Part shown: positions 1 to 5,022 of the stretch, piece by piece
Layout of the letters: every line of letters begins with the position of its first letter
Numbering within the stretch: the first letter of the stretch is position 1
Assembly: GCA_947379685.1 (NCBI GenBank)
Contig: CANCOG010000398.1
Location: forward strand, 1-5,022
Length of the DNA stretch: 5,022 bases
Origin: Flavipsychrobacter stenotrophus
GTDB taxonomy: Bacteria > Bacteroidota > Bacteroidia > Chitinophagales > Chitinophagaceae
Direction of reading: 5' to 3'
Notes under the pieces: model-generated
The model's input: the letters and a program-made list of their open reading frames with translations, nothing else
Database searches by the model: none
Told to the model about the DNA's origin: nothing
Position numbers and translations under genes: made by a program

Positions 1-3000
1 GCCCCATTCAGTTTTGCCGCTCGTATTGATGTTGATAGCCTTCCAATTGTAACGGTGACCAATTCGGCAGACACGATCTGTCCTTCAATTCCGGATGTAC
101 TTTCGGGATCATGTACTACCTGCAGGACAGGCTTCTGGTCACCTACGCGTGCATACCGTTATCTTGATTCTGTTATTAGCATTGCCAGGACCGGCACTTC
201 AACTGGTGACACAATTGCCCGTACGTTTTTCAACCCGGGTGACAATGTAGCAACCTTTACTGCGATCAACGGCTCCTGCCTTATTCACTACGACGACACA
301 ATATATGTCCATTCTCCCTATTGTACATTTTCGGCTTCGCAACCGGATTGCAGTGACAGACATACAATTCAGTTCACATTTACTTCGTCACCTTTGCCTT
401 CATCATTTAAATGGTTTTTCGGTGACGGCGATTCCTCGTCTGCTGTAAGCCCGGTACATACCTATGCTGCAGATGGCGACTATGGAGTAGCACTTCTTGA
501 TACCAGTTATTTTACACATTGCTATAACAGCAATACCAAGGATGTAAATATTTATCCATTCCCAACTTCAGTGCCTGTTTCGGACTCAGTTTTGTGTGTT
601 GGCCAGGAGGTATGGGTGCCTACCTACGACTTCTATTTTTATAGCTATGTTGATTATGGAGATGGCTTTACCGATGCACTCGGTATCTGGGACTATTTCT
701 CCCCCTATTATTACTTCTACCATGCCTATACGGCACCCGGTTTGTATACCTTGACAACAATACTCAAGAACCCATTTGGCTGCAGAGATACGATAACAGA
801 GACCAATTTAATTCAGGTTGAGCGCCCAGGTGGCGGCTTGTGGGGAACACCGTTGCTGGGATGTGCTCCGCTTACCGTTAACCTTCATGATACCGACCTG
901 GTATCATCGGGCATTCCAATACTTGCCCGTCATTGGGTATGGAGTACCGGAGACACTACAATGGGGGCAATAGCACGAGACACTACACATATATTCCCCG
1001 AAGGGAACCACCAGATCTTTCTGATTGATTCTGACGCCAATGCGTGTGTAAGTGTTGACTCAATTACGATTAGAGCTGTAAAGCCTCACGCATGGTTTAC
1101 AGCGTCTTATACCAATGGGTGCATTGGTTCGTCTATTGCTTTTACAGACACCAACAGCCATGTAAATTACCGCTGGTATTTTGGGGATGGGACACCTGCC
1201 ATCGGGGGGCACAACCCACATCATACCTATACTGTTAACGGGGTGTATACTGACACACTTGTGATCACTACTCTCTCCGGAGGGATGTACCCTGTTGGCT
1301 GTACCGACACACTGATCAGGAACGACTATATCAATATCAGTGACAGCAGCATCAGGGTTGGATTTACACTTAGTGATACGCTGGCAAGCTGCCCCCCATT
1401 TGTTACGCTGGCAACCAATACTACTTATCCTGCTTCGGGAAATTACTATAAGTGGAAGTATGGGCATGATTCCACAACCATAGATTATACGCTGACGAAT
1501 GCGATACCTTCTTATTACTTCCCCGGAGACTATGTGATAACACTCGTTGACAGTAATTCAATTGGCTGTAAGGATTCCCTTAAAAAAATGGTACATGTTG
1601 GCGGTCCGACAGGCATATTGACATTTACACCTATGAATGTTTGTGTGAACGGGCAGGTTTCTTTTCACCTGACCAATACCGGTTCTGCTCCTCTGGACTC
1701 GTACTATGTTTGGTCGATACCGCCGTATGGCGCCTTTAGTACTGACACGCCGGGTTTTGTGATCAATTACAACACGGCGGGTGTTTATAACCCCTATGTA
1801 CTTATTGACAGCAGTGGCTGCCAGATAGCCATACATACAGCCGATTCAGTTCATGTTTTTTCACCACCAGCCATTACCGTTACTCATCCGCCTGTAACCT
1901 GCGGATATTCGGTTCAGCTGCTGGCCAGCGGTACCCTTACTTATAACTGGATACCCTCCTACGGGCTTTCCTGTGACACCTGCAGTAACCCTGTGGCGAG
2001 CCCTGTTTTAGCTACGCTTTACACTGTCGTGGGCACCAACATTGCAGGGTGCCGCGATACCGTTACAACCTATGTTGTCATAGACCCGCCTCACTATATT
2101 AGCTTTACCGGAAGTGCCCGAACCTGTATAGGGCATTGTGATTCGATTTCGGCCGGGTCCATTGCCGGTGTTTATGTATGGAGCGGGCCGGCGCTTTCCT
2201 GCACAATTTGCAGGGACGTAGTGGTTTGCCCCGTGGCAACATCGGTTTATACTGTTGTAGTTACTGATACCCTTGGATGCAGGGACACCAATACGCTTAA
2301 AGTAACCGTTGAACCATTGCCTGTTTTGCAATACAACCCACTACCTGCCTATGTGTGCAAGGGTACTCCGTCGCAAATATTTGCTGCGGGAGCAGCGCAC
2401 TTCAACTGGCTACCTGATACTGATGTCTCTTGCGACACTTGTGCTTCTCCGTTTCTTTCACCGGCAAATAGTCTGGTTTACACGATAACGGGTACAAGCA
2501 TTTACGGCTGTGAGAACAAAATACTGGTACCTGTAACTGTTTTTGAACGTAACCCAACTGTGGTGAGCAAGGATACAACCATTTGCATTGGCGACCATAT
2601 CCAGTTGTATGCTGCGGGCGGAGTCAAATATTTATGGATACCAGGTGCTAAAATGAATGATGACACTATTCCCAACCCTATCGTCTATCCAGATACGACG
2701 CAGACCTACCGGGTAGTTATTACCGAAAATGTTTGTTTTAAAGAGATAAGAGATGTTACAATAACCGTGGCTCCCCTGCCTGTAATCAGTATGCCGGCGA
2801 GCTATACCATAATAGCCGGAAGCCAGGTGCAACTGAACGGGCATGTTAGCAATAACGTGAAGGCAAAGTATACCTGGGCACCCGCAGACAACTTAACCTG
2901 TTCGGAATGCTCCAGCCCAATAGCAACACCGGTGGGAAATACCATCTATACCGTTACTGCAATTTCCAGCGATGGTTGTGTGGCAGACAGTACAATTGCC

Positions 3001-3312
3001 ATCAACATGTATTGCGACAATAGCCAGGTATTCATCCCGAATACATTTACACCCAATAAAGATGGAGTCAATGACCAGTTTTATGTGAGTGGCAGGGGTA
3101 TAAGCACCATCAAGAGCCTGAAGGTGTATAACCGCTGGGGTGAAGTGGTTTACGATCGCCAGAATATTCCGGCCAATGACCCGAACAATGGCTGGGATGG
3201 CACCTTTAAAAACGGCGAGCTGGCACCTGACGTATTTGTGTTTGTGGTGGATGCAGTTTGTGAGCTGGGAGAGATATTCCACTATCAGGGAAATATTGCG
3301 CTGGTGCGGTAG
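1..3312 (+). CDS. Large multi-PKD/Ig-like surface protein with T9SS type B sorting domain (5' partial)
   Basis: The frame is open from base 1 to the TAG at 3310-3312, giving 1103 visible residues. The GTG at 55 is internal (no signal peptide follows it), so the true start is upstream of the window. Domains, numbered from the window edge: a partial domain 1-107; PKD-like domains at about 108-188 (WFFGDG at 138-143), 189-277 (YGDG at 219-222), 278-360, 361-447 (WYFGDG at 392-397), 451-534 and 536-622; five Ig-like repeats at 625-1009; and a CHU_C/T9SS type B sorting domain at 1010-1103. PKD domains are extracellular beta-sandwiches typical of adhesins and polysaccharide-binding proteins; the CHU_C tail sends proteins through the type IX secretion system to the cell surface or medium. 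I infer a long, cysteine-rich surface stalk or adhesin. No catalytic domain is visible, but one could lie in the missing N-terminal part. It is alone on the plus strand and convergent with the next gene. Secretion route is confident; biological role is not. Confidence 0.95.
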   Translation, partial: APFSFAARIDVDSLPIVTVTNSADTICPSIPDVLSGSCTTCRTGFWSPTRAYRYLDSVISIARTGTSTGDTIARTFFNPGDNVATFTAINGSCLIHYDDTIYVHSPYCTFSASQPDCSDRHTIQFTFTSSPLPSSFKWFFGDGDSSSAVSPVHTYAADGDYGVALLDTSYFTHCYNSNTKDVNIYPFPTSVPVSDSVLCVGQEVWVPTYDFYFYSYVDYGDGFTDALGIWDYFSPYYYFYHAYTAPGLYTLTTILKNPFGCRDTITETNLIQVERPGGGLWGTPLLGCAPLTVNLHDTDLVSSGIPILARHWVWSTGDTTMGAIARDTTHIFPEGNHQIFLIDSDANACVSVDSITIRAVKPHAWFTASYTNGCIGSSIAFTDTNSHVNYRWYFGDGTPAIGGHNPHHTYTVNGVYTDTLVITTLSGGMYPVGCTDTLIRNDYINISDSSIRVGFTLSDTLASCPPFVTLATNTTYPASGNYYKWKYGHDSTTIDYTLTNAIPSYYFPGDYVITLVDSNSIGCKDSLKKMVHVGGPTGILTFTPMNVCVNGQVSFHLTNTGSAPLDSYYVWSIPPYGAFSTDTPGFVINYNTAGVYNPYVLIDSSGCQIAIHTADSVHVFSPPAITVTHPPVTCGYSVQLLASGTLTYNWIPSYGLSCDTCSNPVASPVLATLYTVVGTNIAGCRDTVTTYVVIDPPHYISFTGSARTCIGHCDSISAGSIAGVYVWSGPALSCTICRDVVVCPVATSVYTVVVTDTLGCRDTNTLKVTVEPLPVLQYNPLPAYVCKGTPSQIFAAGAAHFNWLPDTDVSCDTCASPFLSPANSLVYTITGTSIYGCENKILVPVTVFERNPTVVSKDTTICIGDHIQLYAAGGVKYLWIPGAKMNDDTIPNPIVYPDTTQTYRVVITENVCFKEIRDVTITVAPLPVISMPASYTIIAGSQVQLNGHVSNNVKAKYTWAPADNLTCSECSSPIATPVGNTIYTVTAISSDGCVADSTIAINMYCDNSQVFIPNTFTPNKDGVNDQFYVSGRGISTIKSLKVYNRWGEVVYDRQNIPANDPNNGWDGTFKNGELAPDVFVFVVDAVCELGEIFHYQGNIALVR
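1873..3012 (+). repeat. Five tandem Ig-like protein repeats, four with a CxxC pair
   Basis: Within the large surface protein, residues 625-698, 699-774, 775-850, 851-927 and 928-1009 follow one pattern: an early cysteine, a Trp-(Ile/Leu/Ala/Ser)-Pro-like turn, a CxxC followed by a Pro-containing stretch, a Tyr-(Thr/Arg)-(Val/Ile) strand, then in most repeats Gly-Cys and a final Val-rich strand. The CxxC pairs are at residues 658/661, 734/737, 811/814 and 967/970. The fourth repeat has no CxxC, and the fifth lacks the early cysteine. Repeats are 74 to 82 residues long. Similarity is at the protein level only; no near-identical DNA copies are obvious by eye, so the duplications are old or the DNA has diverged. 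Such repeats are common just before CHU_C domains in Bacteroidota and probably act as rigid spacers. Confidence 0.8.
3028..3312 (+). other. CHU_C / T9SS type B C-terminal sorting domain
   Basis: The last 94 residues carry the family's hallmarks: an entry motif FIPNTFTPNKDGVND (residues 1012-1026), YNRWGEVVYD starting at residue 1043, NGWDGTF around Trp1065, and a final beta-strand region ending YQGNIALVR. This matches the gliding motility-associated C-terminal domain, which the type IX secretion machinery of Bacteroidota recognises. The family often has Pro-x-Gly-Val-Tyr in the penultimate strand region; here it reads Pro-Asp-Val-Phe, a mild variation. The domain is full length and ends at the stop codon, so the 3' end of the gene is intact. 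Confidence 0.95.
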
Positions 3313-3321
3313 ACATTTTCG

Positions 3322-3347
3322 GTGGTTTTTAGGGCAGTCTTAACCAC
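3322..3347. repeat. Short inverted repeat just after the surface-protein gene
   Basis: GTGGTT at 3322-3327 is matched by AACCAC at 3342-3347, a perfect 6-bp stem with a 14-base loop, starting ten bases after the stop codon. There is no T-tract after the right arm, and the loop is long, so it is not a convincing intrinsic terminator. It could be a chance match or a 3'-end stabilising structure. Confidence 0.2.
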
Positions 3348-3415
3348 AGAGGGGCGCTAGGCTTTAAGCAGAGGAACGTGGAGTTCTTTTTAGCGTATGA
3401 CTGAGCGCGCAGAGG
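3347..3415. repeat. Three degenerate CAGAGG repeats in convergent intergenic DNA
   Basis: CAGAGG occurs at 3347-3352, 3369-3374 and 3410-3415, with start-to-start spacings of 22 and 41 bases, close to one and two units of about 21. The first copy is embedded in AACCACAGAGGGG. The 183-base region 3313-3495 between the convergent genes holds no plausible gene. Tracts built on CCACAGAG-like units occur between genes in many bacterial genomes (general recollection, not checked); this may be a decayed example, or chance. Confidence 0.3.
3370..3391 (+). terminator. Weak intrinsic terminator of the surface-protein gene
   Basis: AGAGGAAC at 3370-3377 can pair with GTTCTTTT at 3383-3390 around a 5-base loop (3378-3382). 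That gives an 8-bp stem including two G-U pairs, and the T run is partly inside the stem and ends at 3391. It lies 58 bases after the stop codon, in the right orientation for the plus-strand gene. The stem is weak and A/U-rich, so this is only a candidate; it has no T-tract for minus-strand transcription. Confidence 0.35.
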
Positions 3416-3495
3416 GGTTAGTTGGGACCATGAGTAGAAGAGAAAGAGTTTGTTTTCCAGGTGCCTAGTACCATTACCCAAGACTCCAGTAAAAT

Positions 3496-3975
3496 CTAAT
3501 GCGACCACTTACAGATGGAATCAGCGATGGCGTCATATTCGAAGAGGTCGCGGGTGGTGGTATCTATATATAACCAACCGTCCGTTACAAACCTGCTGCT
3601 ATCGGCATTTATGAGATCATGCCCAATGTGAAAAACGACGTAGACTTCGTCATAGTTTGTTTCAAGTCTATCCCAAAGAAATTCATCATTAGTTCCCTTT
3701 TCTCTTGCCTGTTTTATCAGTTGGCTTTCGGTGGTTTGAATATACCGCTGTACCAGTGGGACGGCCCATGAAAGGCTGGTATGTAAGGCAGAGTCAATAT
3801 CGTAGGTCTGGACTGCCTCGAAAGCAGGATCGGCGCCAAAACTATCGGCTGAATTTATTAAGGTTGCAGATGCAGTACTATCTCTTTTAGGGGTTGAACT
3901 ATTGTAGCCGCCACAACTGGCAAGCATTATTGCGGCAAAAAAGAGCATATAGAAATGGACGAGTCTGGAGTACAT
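3496..3975 (-). CDS. Small lipoprotein of unknown function
   Basis: The 159-residue product begins with a lipoprotein signal: Arg4, a hydrophobic stretch at residues 6-19, and a lipobox LASC with the acylated cysteine at Cys21, followed by GG. The mature protein would be about 139 residues, lipid-anchored in the periplasm or outer membrane. Met10 is a possible later start, but it would leave a very short signal with no positive charge, so Met1 is preferred. The first mature residues are a Ser/Thr/Ala-rich linker (to about residue 50), then a soluble domain with a helical middle (Gln/Glu/Lys-rich, about 75-105) and a beta-rich end containing EVYVVFHIGHD and TDGWLYIDTTTRDLFEYD. The latter resembles C-terminal stretches I associate with uncharacterised Bacteroidota lipoproteins (recollection only). 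No enzyme motif is visible. It starts 30 bases after the small membrane protein gene and is probably its operon partner. There is no clear Shine-Dalgarno site, as is usual in Bacteroidota. Confidence 0.85.
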   Translation of the reverse strand: MYSRLVHFYMLFFAAIMLASCGGYNSSTPKRDSTASATLINSADSFGADPAFEAVQTYDIDSALHTSLSWAVPLVQRYIQTTESQLIKQAREKGTNDEFLWDRLETNYDEVYVVFHIGHDLINADSSRFVTDGWLYIDTTTRDLFEYDAIADSICKWSH

Positions 3976-4005
3976 GAATTAAAGTTATCAGGCTAACCCT
4001 GCTGA

Positions 4006-4263
4006 CTAGCCATTTCGTTTTGCAGTATCTGCCAAAGTGGTAAGGTCCAGATTGTCGGTCGTTGCCTTTGAATGAAGCCGGCGTGCAGAGATATCAATGT
4101 GCTTTACATTTCGCATTATGGTGTCTGCATTGCTGGAGACAATAATGGTATCTTCCCTGAAATTTCCCCAGTTCAGGACCAGCATAACCGACATAAAAAG
4201 TAAGGTAGCCCATGTAAGCGACTTACCTATAAACTGCAAATTTGATCTTGTTGTTTTTTTCAT
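4006..4263 (-). CDS. Small single-pass membrane protein, unknown function
   Basis: The 85-residue product has a basic N-terminus (Lys2, Lys3, Arg6, Lys14), one hydrophobic segment at about residues 15-32, and a polar tail of about 50 residues. By the positive-inside rule the N-terminus would be cytoplasmic and the tail periplasmic. The segment could instead serve as an uncleaved signal anchor; no lipobox is seen. The tail has no recognisable domain. The ATG at 4261-4263 is the natural start, as the membrane segment and its basic flank begin right after it. The gene ends 30 bases before the lipoprotein start on the same strand, so the two are probably co-transcribed. Coding status is inferred from the coherent membrane topology and the neighbour; it belongs to no family I recognise. 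Confidence 0.6.
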   Translation of the reverse strand: MKKTTRSNLQFIGKSLTWATLLFMSVMLVLNWGNFREDTIIVSSNADTIMRNVKHIDISARRLHSKATTDNLDLTTLADTAKRNG

Positions 4264-4279
4264 GGTATAAAAGGATACC

Positions 4280-4311
4280 TAAAGTTAGTTCATTTCATCA
4301 TTCCGGTCACA
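4280..4311 (-). promoter_or_regulatory. Possible Bacteroidota-type promoter of the membrane protein/lipoprotein pair
   Basis: On the minus strand, TGTG (4311-4308) is followed after 20 bases by TAACTTTA (4287-4280). This is one mismatch in each element from the Bacteroidota consensus TTTG and TAnnTTTG, with accepted spacing. The predicted transcription start would fall about ten bases before the ATG at 4263, giving a short leader. It lies downstream of the hairpin terminator for minus-strand transcription, where a new promoter would be needed. Confidence 0.35.
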
Positions 4312-4350
4312 TCTTTTAGCAGAGACAATTATTAGAACGACCAGGAAACA

Positions 4351-4381
4351 GAAAACCGGCATTTATAAGATGCCGGTTTTC
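4351..4381 (-). terminator. Perfect 12-bp hairpin terminator, potentially bidirectional
   Basis: GAAAACCGGCAT (4351-4362) and ATGCCGGTTTTC (4370-4381) are exact reverse complements around a 7-base loop (4363-4369). The GC-rich core is flanked by four A and four T, so the transcript ends in a U run on either strand. It lies 158 bases after the end of the right-hand membrane protein gene and 87 bases before the small membrane protein start. Its natural role is to end minus-strand transcription from the right-hand gene. No plus-strand gene feeds into it. Confidence 0.85.
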
Positions 4382-4425
4382 AGGAAGGAGCGGGAATAAC
4401 CCAATGCAGTTCAATAGACGGGAAT

Positions 4426-4460
4426 TTTCTAATCATTCACTTATAATTTTAAGTTAGAAA
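4426..4460. repeat. AT-rich nested inverted repeat, function unknown
   Basis: TTTCTAA (4426-4432) and TTAGAAA (4454-4460) are exact reverse complements separated by 21 bases. The spacer contains a second near-palindrome, CTTATAATTTTAAG (4440-4453), with one mismatched pair. The structure lies in the 3' region of the right-hand membrane protein gene, before its terminator. It could be an operator for an unseen transcript, an RNA 3'-end structure, or a by-product of AT-rich composition. Confidence 0.3.
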
Positions 4461-4539
4461 CTGATACAAAAGTATCGCCAGGAAAGCCACTGGCCAATGA
4501 CACGGGTCAATGAGTGAGTTGATTTTGGTCAACCGGGAT

Positions 4540-5022
4540 TCAGGCATATTTCTTCTTCCAGATGAAGCCATCCAGTACGTAATGAGTGGATTGAGGAAGA
4601 GACAACAAGGGAACAAGCAAAGACAATGCCACGTGGCCTTCTATAACTGGCAAGCTGGTGAACCAATGAAAAACGCCTGTATGTTCGCGCCATATCATGC
4701 CATCCCAAAGCCCCTCTTCCAGGTAGGCCAATACGAATAGGGAACCAAGAAATACAAGGATATTATATCGGTTGAAGATGGCTACCGGAGCCGGTTCTGA
4801 TGTATTTGACTGCTGTAACGGTTTGCGGGTTACGGCCCATACTAATGCCATATAGGGTATGCCATGGGCGACCACGTTGAGGGCAGTAAAGGCCATATCT
4901 CCATTGAACAGCACTATGCCGCAGTACCAGGAAACTACTGTGCCTGCCACTACGAGGTTTTTCGGTAGGTTGAATGACTTTGTGGTGAAATACTGCCATA
5001 GTTCTTTGGCTGCGTATAGAAT
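4540..5022 (-). CDS. Multi-pass membrane protein, unknown function (5' partial)
   Basis: The frame is open from the right edge to the TGA at 4542-4540, giving 160 C-terminal residues. An internal GTG (codon 4950-4948) could be mistaken for the start, but the preceding codons read on as plausible protein, so the true start lies beyond the window. Hydrophobic segments lie at about residues 23-39, 43-64, 86-101 and 126-142 (numbered from the window edge). Polar and ionisable residues cluster in or near them: His53 in NVVAHGIPY, Glu102/Glu103 with Trp106-Asp107, Glu113-His114, His119, Glu128-His130, and a closing THYVLDGFIWK with His147 and Asp151. The tail is basic (KKK at 156-158). The His/Asp/Glu pattern suggests a metal- or cofactor-dependent membrane enzyme, but this is inference and I cannot name the family. 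The gene is separated from the downstream pair by a strong terminator. Confidence 0.85.
   Translation of the reverse strand: MLYAAKELWQYFTTKSFNLPKNLVVAGTVVSWYCGIVLFNGDMAFTALNVVAHGIPYMALVWAVTRKPLQQSNTSEPAPVAIFNRYNILVFLGSLFVLAYLEEGLWDGMIWREHTGVFHWFTSLPVIEGHVALSLLVPLLSLPQSTHYVLDGFIWKKKYA

Noticed and set aside
55..57. GTG as the start codon of the surface protein
   Set aside because: The frame is open back to base 1 with plausible protein sequence, and no signal peptide follows the GTG, which a T9SS substrate would need.
1060..1467. Minus-strand open frame of 135 codons opposite the surface protein
   Set aside because: It is fully inside the plus-strand gene with strong domain evidence, and its translation is basic and low in coherent motifs. 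The other antisense frames at 1558-1836, 2008-2331, 2632-2844 and 2893-3282 were rejected for the same reason.
3140..3343. Plus-strand open frame overlapping the end of the surface-protein gene
   Set aside because: It is an out-of-frame shadow of the sorting-domain coding region; its translation has no recognisable features.
3980..3987. TAACTTTA on the minus strand just before the lipoprotein start, resembling a promoter element
   Set aside because: It ends only four bases before the ATG, leaving no room for a transcription start and leader, and no matching upstream element was seen.
4510..4740. Plus-strand open frame of 76 codons
   Set aside because: It lies mostly antisense to the membrane protein at 4540-5022, whose hydrophobic segments are coherent. 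It has no promoter or domain support. The plus-strand frame at 3705-3890 is likewise a shadow of the lipoprotein gene.
4763..4999. Second minus-strand open frame at the right edge
   Set aside because: It overlaps the better-supported membrane protein in another frame, and its translation is polar and basic with no domain pattern.

Overview
The window looks like a piece of a Bacteroidota chromosome, most plausibly from the Chitinophagales/Sphingobacteriales side of the phylum (inference). The strongest marker is the end of the large plus-strand protein: a gliding-motility-associated C-terminal domain (CHU_C, the type B sorting signal of the type IX secretion system, T9SS), which is essentially confined to Bacteroidota. 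Stacked PKD/Ig-like domains, a short Bacteroidota-style lipoprotein and start sites without clear Shine-Dalgarno sequences fit the same picture.

Layout. Positions 1-3312 (+) hold the 3' part of a very large secreted surface protein. The frame is open at the left edge, so the N-terminus and signal peptide lie outside the window. The visible 1103 residues run: a partial domain, about six PKD-type domains, five tandem Ig-like repeats of about 76 residues (four with a CxxC pair), and the T9SS sorting domain. A 183-base convergent intergenic region follows, with a weak terminator-like hairpin and three degenerate CAGAGG repeats. On the minus strand, reading right to left, there is a right-edge-truncated multi-pass membrane protein (4540-5022), then a 276-base gap with a perfect 12-bp hairpin terminator and a possible Bacteroidota promoter, then a small single-pass membrane protein (4006-4263), then 30 bases later a lipoprotein (3496-3975).

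How the genes relate. The T9SS substrate is transcribed towards the minus-strand genes and is a separate unit. The small membrane protein and the lipoprotein probably form a two-gene operon of unknown function, one part in the inner membrane and the other lipid-anchored. The membrane protein at the right edge is separated from them by the terminator. No RNA gene, CRISPR array, insertion sequence or transposase was seen. I found no convincing evidence of a new multi-gene system. The points most worth a second look are the aromatic-rich PKD domain, the cysteine pattern of the stalk, the small membrane protein/lipoprotein pair, and the histidine- and acid-rich membrane protein.
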